Positions 18,171 through 25,820 of a DNA stretch of 64,000 nucleotides are shown piece by piece. The stretch covers positions 3,865,780 to 3,929,779 of the forward strand of contig NZ_MQWA01000001.1 of assembly GCF_002954445.1 (NCBI RefSeq), given 5' to 3'. The translations under genes were made by a program, and so were the position numbers. Positions within the stretch are counted from its first letter, which is position 1. The number at the start of each line of letters is the position of its first letter. This stretch comes from Rubritalea profundi (GTDB lineage: Bacteria; Verrucomicrobiota; Verrucomicrobiia; Verrucomicrobiales; Akkermansiaceae). The notes under the pieces were generated by a model. The model was not told the origin of the DNA. It searched no databases and saw nothing but the letters and a program-made list of their open reading frames with translations.

Positions 18171-18734
18171 ATGGAAAAAAAGAAATCCTCCCTAATCGAG
18201 TATGTCAGCATGGCTATCGCTGTGCTGCTACTATTGTCGCTTGCCATCTATTTCGTTACCTACACGACCACTCACACGAAAATCGTCAGCGAACCGATTT
18301 ACCAGTCTAATGTCCCAGCCGAGGGCAAGTACGCAGCGGTCGACTCGATCACCACTCATTGGGTTGAGATAAATGAGGCGCTTTATCCAGTTGCTGTCAT
18401 CACTCTCGATCCTAGCAAGAGCAGGTCTGGATCACTCCGTATTTTCTTCCGCACCAACGTCGGAGCTCTAGCGGATATCAGCAAAATAGTCGGCGACTCA
18501 AACACCTCTAAATTTAAGGACGGTTTATTCGAGAATGGCGAAAGTACAATAACAGTCCAGTGCACTAAAGGGTTTGCCAACATGGCAGAATTCCTTGGTT
18601 ATAAGGCACAGGACGACTCACGCTGGGTCATTGAGATCCGTGAAGGCAAGGGAGGCTCACGCAGTTCTTCAGATTTCATCAAACTCGCACACGCCCCGAT
18701 TGAGCCCACACTACTTGCTGAGTCAAAAGGGTAG
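18171..18734 (+). CDS. Hypothetical single-TM protein
   Basis: The 187-residue product has a basic N-terminus (MEKKKSS) and one hydrophobic helix (about residues 12-31, MAIAVLLLLSLAIYFVTY). A soluble beta-rich domain follows, probably outside the cytoplasm; it includes SGSLRIFFRTNVGALADI and DSRWVIEIREGKGG. It matches no family that I recognise. It starts 29 nt after gatB and may be cotranscribed with it. Confidence 0.6.
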   Translation: MEKKKSSLIEYVSMAIAVLLLLSLAIYFVTYTTTHTKIVSEPIYQSNVPAEGKYAAVDSITTHWVEINEALYPVAVITLDPSKSRSGSLRIFFRTNVGALADISKIVGDSNTSKFKDGLFENGESTITVQCTKGFANMAEFLGYKAQDDSRWVIEIREGKGGSRSSSDFIKLAHAPIEPTLLAESKG

Positions 18735-18780
18735 ATAGCGAGATCAATCCTGCACTCGTTTGATCACGTGGGCTTTTGCT

Positions 18781-18948
18781 TTAGACCCTAGATCTGGAAT
18801 GAGAGTGTGGTCTTGGCCAGCTAAATGCACCCGCGTTCTCTCCACGACTACCCTGTATCGGCGTGCGACCAAACTCACCACCTAACGACTCCCTAAAGTT
18901 GCCACTTAGAGCCACGGGCAATTTCAAATTTGGTAAAACCAAGACTCT
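18781..18948 (-). pseudogene. Possible remnant of a DUF1501-type protein
   Basis: A 55-codon open stretch without a start codon contains GGEFGRTPIQG (GGEFGRTP at 18859-18882). This block is characteristic of DUF1501 proteins, which are abundant in Verrucomicrobia and Planctomycetes. No adjoining part of that family can be followed, and the frame closes at 18781. An overlapping frame also reads through with protein-like composition, so the assignment is weak. It occupies the gap between the 18171-18734 gene and a small convergent gene. Confidence 0.25.
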
Positions 18949-19052
18949 TCACGACTTCGTAGGTCTTCCACATGTCATCCTTCTATAGCCTGCTAGGTGT
19001 CATAACTTTCACAATAATATTGGGGGGTCTTCAGAAAATCTTTCAACTGATC

Positions 19053-19307
19053 CTAATACCCCTGCTTATCGAGATTTTTTAGTAACCTAGTTGAATCAAG
19101 GGGCAGAGCGAAATTACTCTTCCCACTCAAGAAAGACTTGTATGGCGTGTCCGAATCCCACAAATCTGTTAGGTTTTTACTATCCAACTCATCGTATTCC
19201 CCCTGAAAGAGCGTCTCCGACTTCCCTGTTGTCTTTTCCTTACCACTGGAATTTATCAAAAATAGGAAAAGGCAAGCAGCACCAATAGAGTAACGTTTTG
19301 CATTCAC
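19053..19307 (-). CDS. Small secreted hypothetical protein
   Basis: This 84-residue product has a basic start and a hydrophobic stretch (MNAKRYSIGAACLFLFLINS), consistent with a signal peptide or membrane anchor. A polar, acidic tail with no recognised domain follows. It has no close neighbour in the same direction. Its reality rests only on the ATG and the signal-like N-terminus. Confidence 0.4.
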   Translation of the reverse strand: MNAKRYSIGAACLFLFLINSSGKEKTTGKSETLFQGEYDELDSKNLTDLWDSDTPYKSFLSGKSNFALPLDSTRLLKNLDKQGY

Positions 19308-19725
19308 GCTAGAGCCACACTACGCAATCACTCTAAATCCTATAGAATTATATAGATGATTCTATTTTAACTAGGTGGCAGTCGCTATTCATCCATCTGA
19401 AGTCTCGCCGAGCTCGTCAAGTCGAGCCAACCGCGGCCCATTGGGTATTATTCACACTTCTGGAGTGATCTCTTGCTGGTCTGCAATTTTTTTTTGCGGA
19501 GTTGCGCTAGTTACTGCCGAGCTGTGACTCAGCGATCCCGGGAGCTTCATCGTGCTGGCAAGCATCCGTGAAATTTGTGAGACTTGTGAGACTTGTGAGA
19601 CTTGTGAGACTTGTGAGACTTGTGATCAAAATCATCCAAGCTTTCCATCTAAAGTCATCTAGAGAGCTTGCTTGTAAAGAAAAAGAATCTGTTTAATCTA
19701 GGTAATCTGTGGTTAGACAACTGCA
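19308..19725. other. Repeat-bearing intergenic region
   Basis: About 420 nt carry no gene. They hold a 9-bp tandem array (19575-19625), a ten-T-like run near 19488, and just before the next gene the stretch AATCTGTTTAATCTAGGTAA followed by TCTGTGGTTAGA (19686-19716), which resembles scattered intergenic repeats elsewhere in the window. Confidence 0.5.
19575..19625. repeat. 9-bp tandem repeat (TTGTGAGAC x5 plus 6 nt)
   Basis: There are five perfect copies of TTGTGAGAC plus a partial sixth (TTGTGA). The array is noncoding and lies about 100 nt upstream of a lipoprotein gene. The perfect copies point to recent expansion by slippage. Confidence 0.9.
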
Positions 19726-20271
19726 ATGAATTTGCTGAACTTAAAAAATTTTTGGGCTATGCCTTTAGTTGGCCTAGCCACCCTCACCCTTTCCAACTGC
19801 GTACCCATGGGGAATTCACGCAGTGCCAATATGAGCATGACTGAGGTGACTCCGCAGATGCGCCAACTTGAGGTATCGGCCGAAATTAGAGGCGATTACT
19901 TTTATGCCCGTCGCTACTTCGTGGAGAAGACGCGATTCTGGGGTTACGTGCGAAAGCCTGGCCAACCGTGGTCAGAGGCTCAACTTGTGGTCATGAATGA
20001 GAATTCGTCACCCCAGCCAGACCGCCGATCAGAATCAGGACCTGAGAGTAGTCGTCATGGTTACGACCAGAACTACACCTACCGCGTTAGAGGTCGATAC
20101 ACTGGGCGAGAAATCTACGAGCCAGCGAGCAATCTTTTCTTACCTGAATTCAAAGCGTCGAGCTACAGTGTAGTGCAGCGCGATTCGGGTTGGCTCTTCA
20201 CACCGCAAGACTACTACAATAAAACCCAGATTACTTTGGTGAATGGATCTGTTGCAAGGCAGACTCACTAA
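19726..20271 (+). CDS. Hypothetical lipoprotein
   Basis: This 181-residue product has a signal peptide ending in the lipobox LSNC (Cys at about residue 25). The mature part is rich in Arg, Tyr and Ser, has strand-like stretches (AEIRGDYFYARRYFVEKTRF, YTYRVRGRYTGREIYEP) and ends GSVARQTH. I recognise no family. It is monocistronic and convergent with obgE across a strong terminator. Confidence 0.6.
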   Translation: MNLLNLKNFWAMPLVGLATLTLSNCVPMGNSRSANMSMTEVTPQMRQLEVSAEIRGDYFYARRYFVEKTRFWGYVRKPGQPWSEAQLVVMNENSSPQPDRRSESGPESSRHGYDQNYTYRVRGRYTGREIYEPASNLFLPEFKASSYSVVQRDSGWLFTPQDYYNKTQITLVNGSVARQTH

Positions 20272-20450
20272 TTTAAAAAATCCATTTCATGCAGAAATCC
20301 AAGAATTCACGGAATTGAACTCTACTGTGGAAACTGTTCATTCTTAAAACTTCTGAAAGTACTAAAATCCACGAATCTCAAGATTGATAGCCCCCCCATA
20401 ATCCCACCGTGGCATTCATTTGAAGTGAATACGGTTTGAGCATCACACAA

Positions 20451-20491
20451 AAATCCCAATGAATGCTAATAGAGCGCATTCATTGGGATTT
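20451..20491 (-). terminator. Terminator between the lipoprotein gene and obgE
   Basis: A perfect 16-bp inverted repeat (20451-20466 with 20476-20491) encloses a 9-nt loop. On the minus strand it runs into TTTTT and so terminates obgE. On the plus strand it is flanked by fewer Ts but may also serve the convergent lipoprotein gene. Confidence 0.9.
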
Positions 20492-20530
20492 CCTAAAGGT
20501 TACACTTAGCGCGTAAAAATGGAAGTTAAC

Positions 20531-21655
20531 CTACTCCTCAGCAGTAACATCACAATTGGATGAATCACTATCTAGTGAATCTTCGTCGCGCCCTTCAGCT
20601 ATCTGTGTTCCGTGTAGGTGGTAGCCGACTGTTTCATCGAGATGGTCGCGCAAGTTGTCTAATCCTTCTTCTTTTTCAGCGGACATTGGGATGATTTTCA
20701 CCTTTGGGAAGCGCTGTTTGAATACTTCCAAATTCTCGGCAGCGCCGTCGAGATCCATTTTATTGGCGACAACTACCCATGGGAATTTCGACAAATCTTC
20801 ATCGTACATTTTAATTTCTGTACGTAGAGTCTGAAGATCTTCGATTGGGTCACGTCCGTCAAAGCCGGCCATATCGATCACAAAGAGAAGTAAGTGACAG
20901 CGAGTGATGTGACGTAAGAACTCGTGACCAAGGCCGCGGTTTTCGTGTGCCCCCTCGATGAGTCCAGGGATGTCGGCAACCGTGCAACGACGGAAGCCAG
21001 GAAATTCTACAACGCCTACTGTAGGCTTGAGCGTGGTGAATGGGTAGTTACCGATTTTGGGGGCCGCGGCGGAGAGTTTACCAACGAGTGTGGATTTACC
21101 AGCATTCGGAAAGCCAACCATTCCAGCATCCGCGATGTGGCGCAACTCAAAGTAGTAAACTGATTCACCACCTTCAGTCCCTAGAGTATGTTCCTCCGGA
21201 GCTCTGTTGGTGGAAGATTTATAGTGCCAGTTCCCTTTTCCGCCCACGCCACCTTGGCAAAGCACAAACTGTTGTCCGGGCGTTATGAGATCGACTACCG
21301 GCTCAAGGTCGATTCCATCTGTACGCTCCATCTCGACAGCGTCTTTGATATTTAGGGCTGGGCTCTTGTAGATCACAGTGCCCGGAGGGACAAGGGCAAC
21401 CACTTTCTTGCCGTTCTTTCCGTGTTTACGAGCACCTGATCCGTGCGCACCACCTGTGGCGACAAGCTTTGGGTCATAGAAGAACTGACGTAAGTTGTCA
21501 GTGTTTGGGCTACACTCAATAATGATATCTCCCCCGTCACCACCGTCACCGCCGTCGGGGCCACCTTTAGGGAGGTACTTCTCTCGGCGAAAGTGTACAA
21601 CTCCATTGCCACCGTCTCCGGCTTTACAGTATACGCGGACATTATCGATAAACAT
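20531..21655 (-). CDS. obgE: GTPase Obg
   Basis: Obg is an essential GTPase acting in large-subunit ribosome maturation and stress control. The Gly-rich N-terminal domain (about residues 1-158) is clear: MFIDNVRVYCKAGDGGNGVV, REKYLPKGGPDGGDGGDGGD. The G domain has P-loop GFPNAGKSTL, switch II VADIPGLIEGAHENRGLG, and VANKMDLDGA for guanine recognition. The acidic C-terminal tail is short, as usual in non-enterobacterial forms. It is divergent from rpsP with 236 nt between the starts. Confidence 0.96.
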   Translation of the reverse strand: MFIDNVRVYCKAGDGGNGVVHFRREKYLPKGGPDGGDGGDGGDIIIECSPNTDNLRQFFYDPKLVATGGAHGSGARKHGKNGKKVVALVPPGTVIYKSPALNIKDAVEMERTDGIDLEPVVDLITPGQQFVLCQGGVGGKGNWHYKSSTNRAPEEHTLGTEGGESVYYFELRHIADAGMVGFPNAGKSTLVGKLSAAAPKIGNYPFTTLKPTVGVVEFPGFRRCTVADIPGLIEGAHENRGLGHEFLRHITRCHLLLFVIDMAGFDGRDPIEDLQTLRTEIKMYDEDLSKFPWVVVANKMDLDGAAENLEVFKQRFPKVKIIPMSAEKEEGLDNLRDHLDETVGYHLHGTQIAEGRDEDSLDSDSSNCDVTAEE

Positions 21656-21891
21656 GGCTTAGTGGTTCTTAATTTAAAAGGTTCAGATTCTTCAAGGGTG
21701 GGTCGACGTCTTAACACTAATTCCTATATCAGCAACCCGCAATACAGTTGGATTCATACTTTTTTAACACGCTCATAGAATCTCTTGCGGTTTTTTGTTC
21801 GATTTCACTTGGCAAAACCCCTTGATCTGTGCAGCTTGCCGCTTCCCGCCGCTCTTTCTGAGCAGCGTTTATCTTATAAACATTATTTATT

Positions 21892-22143
21892 ATGGTAGCA
21901 CTTAGACTAAATCGCCAAGGCACGAAAGATCGTCCTTTCTACAAGATCGTAGCAGTAGACAGCCGCGCACGTCGCGACGGCCGTTACATCGAGCAAATTG
22001 GATCATACAATCCAATGCTTGAAGGTACAAACTTCTCAATCGACCTCGCTAAGGCAGATGCATGGATTGGCAATGGCGCTCAGCCATCTGACACAGTGCG
22101 TGACATCATCAAAAAGGCTCGTAAGGCAACTCTCGAAGCTTAA
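21892..22143 (+). CDS. rpsP: 30S ribosomal protein S16
   Basis: This 83-residue protein reads [19 protein letters not shown], then [20 protein letters not shown] and [10 protein letters not shown], the standard bS16 pattern. It is a structural component of the 30S subunit. The gene is not followed by rimM-trmD-rplS as in many bacteria; a terminator closes it at once. The 5' region (21860-21891) is AT-rich. Confidence 0.97.
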   Translation: MVALRLNRQGTKDRPFYKIVAVDSRARRDGRYIEQIGSYNPMLEGTNFSIDLAKADAWIGNGAQPSDTVRDIIKKARKATLEA

Positions 22144-22165
22144 TTTACGAATCAACTGATTTTTT

Positions 22166-22198
22166 AGAAGCCGCTCATTTATATGGGCGGCTTCTTTG
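22166..22198 (+). terminator. Intrinsic terminator after rpsP
   Basis: AGAAGCCGCTCAT (22166-22178) pairs with ATGGGCGGCTTCT (22183-22195) with one G-U pair and a 4-nt loop, followed by a short T-run. Confidence 0.85.
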
Positions 22199-22332
22199 CG
22201 TTTAAGCTGAAAGTTGAATTTGGGTAATTGTCTGTACCACGTCAACCACTAGGTCTTTTAAATCTGCACTAAATAGTGCAGCAGCACCGAAAAGTGCTTG
22301 CACGCTAGCAGATCTGAATAGACTCTCCCGTC

Positions 22333-23409
22333 ATGGATTATGCCTCTCTTATTGAGAAACGACGCGAGCGCTTCGCCGCAGTAGAAGTACTCATTACAGA
22401 CCCCGATCTTTTTTCAGATCAGAAGAAGGCATCGGAGATTATGCAAGAGCATCGTCGGCTCAAGAAGTTGTTGGATATGTGGGAGGTTTTAGGCACAGCT
22501 AAAACTAATCTTATTGAAAATCAGGAGCTAGCCAAGGAGGACGACCCTGAGATGGTCGAAATGGCTGAAATGGAAATACCTGATTTAGAAGCAACCATCG
22601 AAGACCTTTCTGAGAAGATTCAGTACGCCCTACTCCCTCGTGACGCCAACGAAGACCGCGACGCCCTAGTCGAAATCCGCGCTGGTGCAGGTGGTGACGA
22701 AGCTAGCCTCTTCGTAGGCGAAGTAATGAACATGTATGAGCGCTACTGCACAAGTCGTGGCTGGAAACTTACGCACCTGGAGAGTAGCCCATCAGACGTT
22801 GGCGGCTTCAAGGAGGTTGTCCTAAAAGTCACCGGCGAGGAAGTATTCCGCTACCTCAAATACGAATCAGGTGTGCACCGTGTGCAGCGCGTTCCTGCCA
22901 CTGAAACTCAGGGCAGAATCCACACCTCTACCATCACCGTCGCCGTCCTCCCAGAAGCTGAGGAAGTAGATATAGAGCTGAAAAAAGAAGATCTTCATAT
23001 CCAAGCAACACGCTCAGGTGGATCTGGTGGACAGCACGTAAACACAACTGACTCCTGCGTGCAGATCACCCACCTCCCCACTGGACTTCAGGTGAAATGC
23101 CAGGACGGTCGAAGCCAAACTCAGAACCGTGAATTAGGTCTTCAAATCATGCGCGCCAAACTTTATGAAGCGAAGGTGCGCGAGGAGTCTGAAAAGTATT
23201 CAGCTCAACGTAAATCCTTGATCGGCTCGGGTGATCGCTCAGAGAAAATCCGCACTTACAATTTCCCACAATCTCGAGTCACAGATCACCGCATCAACTT
23301 CACATCCCACAATATGGATGGAATCCTGAATGGTCAGCTCGGAGAGATCACAGAGAACCTGATGAAGGAAGAAATGGAGCAACGTCTTGCTGACGCAGGC
23401 ATGGAGTAA
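22333..23409 (+). CDS. prfA: Peptide chain release factor 1
   Basis: RF1 reads UAA and UAG and triggers peptide release. The stop-codon recognition tripeptide of RF1 is present as PAT (residues 188-190, in HRVQRVPATETQ), which distinguishes it from RF2. The catalytic GGQ is at 232-234 (GGSGGQHVNTTDS). The length of 358 residues is standard. It is followed after 20 nt by prmC, the methyltransferase that modifies this Gln, a conserved pairing. The presence of RF1 agrees with UAG being a real stop in this genome. Confidence 0.97.
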   Translation: MDYASLIEKRRERFAAVEVLITDPDLFSDQKKASEIMQEHRRLKKLLDMWEVLGTAKTNLIENQELAKEDDPEMVEMAEMEIPDLEATIEDLSEKIQYALLPRDANEDRDALVEIRAGAGGDEASLFVGEVMNMYERYCTSRGWKLTHLESSPSDVGGFKEVVLKVTGEEVFRYLKYESGVHRVQRVPATETQGRIHTSTITVAVLPEAEEVDIELKKEDLHIQATRSGGSGGQHVNTTDSCVQITHLPTGLQVKCQDGRSQTQNRELGLQIMRAKLYEAKVREESEKYSAQRKSLIGSGDRSEKIRTYNFPQSRVTDHRINFTSHNMDGILNGQLGEITENLMKEEMEQRLADAGME

Positions 23410-23429
23410 CACCAATCGACTTTAGCACC

Positions 23430-24278
23430 TTGAAAACAATTCTCGAGACACTCGACTCCGGCACTCAGTGGCTTGAGAAAAAAGGCGTCGACGATGCGCG
23501 TCGGAACATGCAGCTATTGCTGTGCCATCAACTCGATTGCTCTAAAATCCAACTCTACACAAGGTTTGATGAGCCTATGAGTGAGGAGAGCTTGATCCCA
23601 CTACGTGGTATGCTGAAGCGCCGCGGCAATCGCGAGCCGCTGCAACACATTCTAGGTACAGTGGAATTTTACATGCGCGACTTCTACACGGACTCCCGTG
23701 CGCTCATTCCACGACCTGAGACGGAGGAACTCTGTGAAATCGTTCTCAAGCAGCTCAGTCCAGTCGCCCCCTCAAAGATTCTAGACATGGGGACGGGCTC
23801 AGGTGTCATAGGCATTACTTTAGCGCTGGAATATGGCTCACAATCTAAAGTGAGCTGCGTGGACATATCTGAAGATGCGCTCGAATTAGCTCAGAAAAAC
23901 ATCACATCGAACGGCGCTGAGAATTGCGCAGTTCAGCGGAGCAACCTATTTGAAGGGCTGGATTCGAAATATGACCTCATTGTTGCCAATCTCCCCTATG
24001 TCCCTGAAGTTGACCGTAGTTCACTAGCGGCCGAACTCACATATGACCCAGACATTGCCCTTTATTCAGGTAAAGACGGACTGGACATCATCCGCGAATT
24101 CATTCAGAAATGTCAATCCAGCCTTGAAGCTGGAGGCACCATCGCTCTCGAAATTGGCATTCATCAGAATGTCGAAGTTGAGAAACTACTCGCTAACGAA
24201 GGATTTTCCGACATCAAAACTTTCCCAGACCTCTCAGGCATCTATCGTTTCCCAACGGCGCGTTGGAGCGGCAACTAG
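23430..24278 (+). CDS. prmC: Release factor glutamine methyltransferase
   Basis: PrmC methylates the Gln of the GGQ motif in release factors. The N-terminal helical domain is followed by RREPLQ-like NREPLQHILGTVEFY and PRPETEELCE, then the SAM site KILDMGTGSGVIGITLA (about residues 117-133). The catalytic tetrapeptide, normally NPPY, reads NLPY here (187-190, IVANLPYVPEVD). The TTG start at 23430 is used because the next ATG would remove the start of the N-terminal domain. It sits between prfA and murA in an apparent operon. Confidence 0.93.
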   Translation: MKTILETLDSGTQWLEKKGVDDARRNMQLLLCHQLDCSKIQLYTRFDEPMSEESLIPLRGMLKRRGNREPLQHILGTVEFYMRDFYTDSRALIPRPETEELCEIVLKQLSPVAPSKILDMGTGSGVIGITLALEYGSQSKVSCVDISEDALELAQKNITSNGAENCAVQRSNLFEGLDSKYDLIVANLPYVPEVDRSSLAAELTYDPDIALYSGKDGLDIIREFIQKCQSSLEAGGTIALEIGIHQNVEVEKLLANEGFSDIKTFPDLSGIYRFPTARWSGN

Positions 24279-24311
24279 CTCATCACAACAACTTTTAAAC
24301 TCTGATTTATC

Positions 24312-25586
24312 ATGGATAAACTTATCGTACATGGCGGCCGCAAACTCAGCGGGTCAGTCAATATTTCAGGCGCAAAAAATGCGTCGCTCCCCATTTTAGC
24401 CGCAGCATTGCTTACGGATGAAGATGTTATCATTCGTAGAGTGCCTGATGTCTCAGACACTAATTATATGATTCAGATTCTCTCTGCGCTCGGTGCGCAA
24501 GTAGAGCGATCCAGTGGTACAGTTAGGATTAGCGCAAAAGACATCACTCACGATGCTCCATACGAGCTAGTGCGCAAAATGCGTGCATCCATCTGCGTTA
24601 TGGGTCCCCTCCTCGCCCGTCTTGGTAAAGCACGCGTCTCACTCCCCGGCGGCTGCGTCATTGGTGATCGACCTGTCGACCTCCACCTCAAAGGCCTCCG
24701 CGCTATCGGCACAGTGATCGACATGGAAGGCGGCAACATGGATATGACTACACCAAATGGACTTATCGGTGCCGAAGTTGATCTCCGAGGCAAGCAAGGT
24801 CCAACAGTGCTAGGCACTGACAATCTCATGATGGCTGCTGTTCTAGCTAAAGGCACAACAGTCATCGAATCCGCCGCTGCTGAACCAGAAGTTGTCGACC
24901 TAGCAAACTTCCTCATCGGTATGGGTGCCCAGATTGAAGGCGCTGGGACTCGGCGGATCACAATCGAAGGTGTCGAAAAGCTACACGGCGTTGAGCACAC
25001 CATCATTCCCGATCGTATCGAGGCTGGCACATTCATGGTCGCTGGAGCCATGGCTGCCGAAAAAGAGGGAATAACTCTCAACCGAATCTGCCGCGAGCAC
25101 CTAGCTCCGGTGGCTGAAAAACTTATCGAAGCTGGTCACAATGTTCACTTTAACGAAGCTGGAACAACAGTAACGGTTTCACCTGGTGCACACCCAACTG
25201 GGGCTAAAATCGTCACCGCCCCACACCCAGGCTTCCCGACGGACATGCAGGCGCAATTCTCCTCACTCTTCGCGGTAACCAAAGGAATTTCAGTCATCGA
25301 AGACACCATTTTCCCACAACGTTTTATGCACTGCGCTGAAATGGGTCGCATGGGTGCAAACATAAAGGTGGATAGCGGAACGGCCGTCATCGAGGGGGTC
25401 GAGTCGCTTTCAGCGGCACCTGTTATGGCTTCAGATTTGCGCGCATCAGCAGCGCTTGTTCTCTCAGCCCTGACAGCTAAAGGCTCCACTGAGATAAATC
25501 GAGTCTACCATATCGACCGCGGTTACGAGCATATCGACGAAAAACTTCTCACTCTCGGTGCTGACGTCGAACGCGTCCAAGAATAA
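24312..25586 (+). CDS. murA: UDP-N-acetylglucosamine 1-carboxyvinyltransferase
   Basis: MurA transfers enolpyruvate from PEP to UDP-GlcNAc, the first committed step of peptidoglycan synthesis. The start has NISGAKNASLPILAAALLT with the catalytic-site Lys/Asn. The active-site Cys, the residue attacked by fosfomycin, is residue 115 in LPGGCVIGDRPVDLH, so this enzyme is of the normal Cys type, not the natural Asp variant. Late signatures are FPTDMQAQFSSLFAV and DLRASAALVLSAL. It is 34 nt after prmC and is the last gene of the prfA-prmC-murA unit. Confidence 0.97.
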   Translation: MDKLIVHGGRKLSGSVNISGAKNASLPILAAALLTDEDVIIRRVPDVSDTNYMIQILSALGAQVERSSGTVRISAKDITHDAPYELVRKMRASICVMGPLLARLGKARVSLPGGCVIGDRPVDLHLKGLRAIGTVIDMEGGNMDMTTPNGLIGAEVDLRGKQGPTVLGTDNLMMAAVLAKGTTVIESAAAEPEVVDLANFLIGMGAQIEGAGTRRITIEGVEKLHGVEHTIIPDRIEAGTFMVAGAMAAEKEGITLNRICREHLAPVAEKLIEAGHNVHFNEAGTTVTVSPGAHPTGAKIVTAPHPGFPTDMQAQFSSLFAVTKGISVIEDTIFPQRFMHCAEMGRMGANIKVDSGTAVIEGVESLSAAPVMASDLRASAALVLSALTAKGSTEINRVYHIDRGYEHIDEKLLTLGADVERVQE

Positions 25587-25820
25587 CGAAATCAATTTCC
25601 TAGGTCGCTTATAGTGAGCGATCTATTGAAACATAGGAGAGTTTTATTCATATTGCATAAATATTTTGCTACTAAAAAGTATAGCGCACGCCTCGAAATG
25701 CCTTGACGAAGCTCTATCTGTAAAGGAGATTCCAACTCCTGATGCGCGCTTCAGCGTATTGACAGATCTTATGGGTGACGTGTGTATATGTCACTCACTC
25801 CAGCTCACCAACAGCTAATC

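Noticed and set aside
19575-19625. CRISPR-like array
   Set aside because: The units are 9 bp, directly adjacent and without spacers; it is a simple tandem repeat.
24548-25081. Long antisense frame (177 codons) inside murA
   Set aside because: It lies wholly opposite a conserved essential gene, has a composition typical of antisense shadows, and shows no domain.
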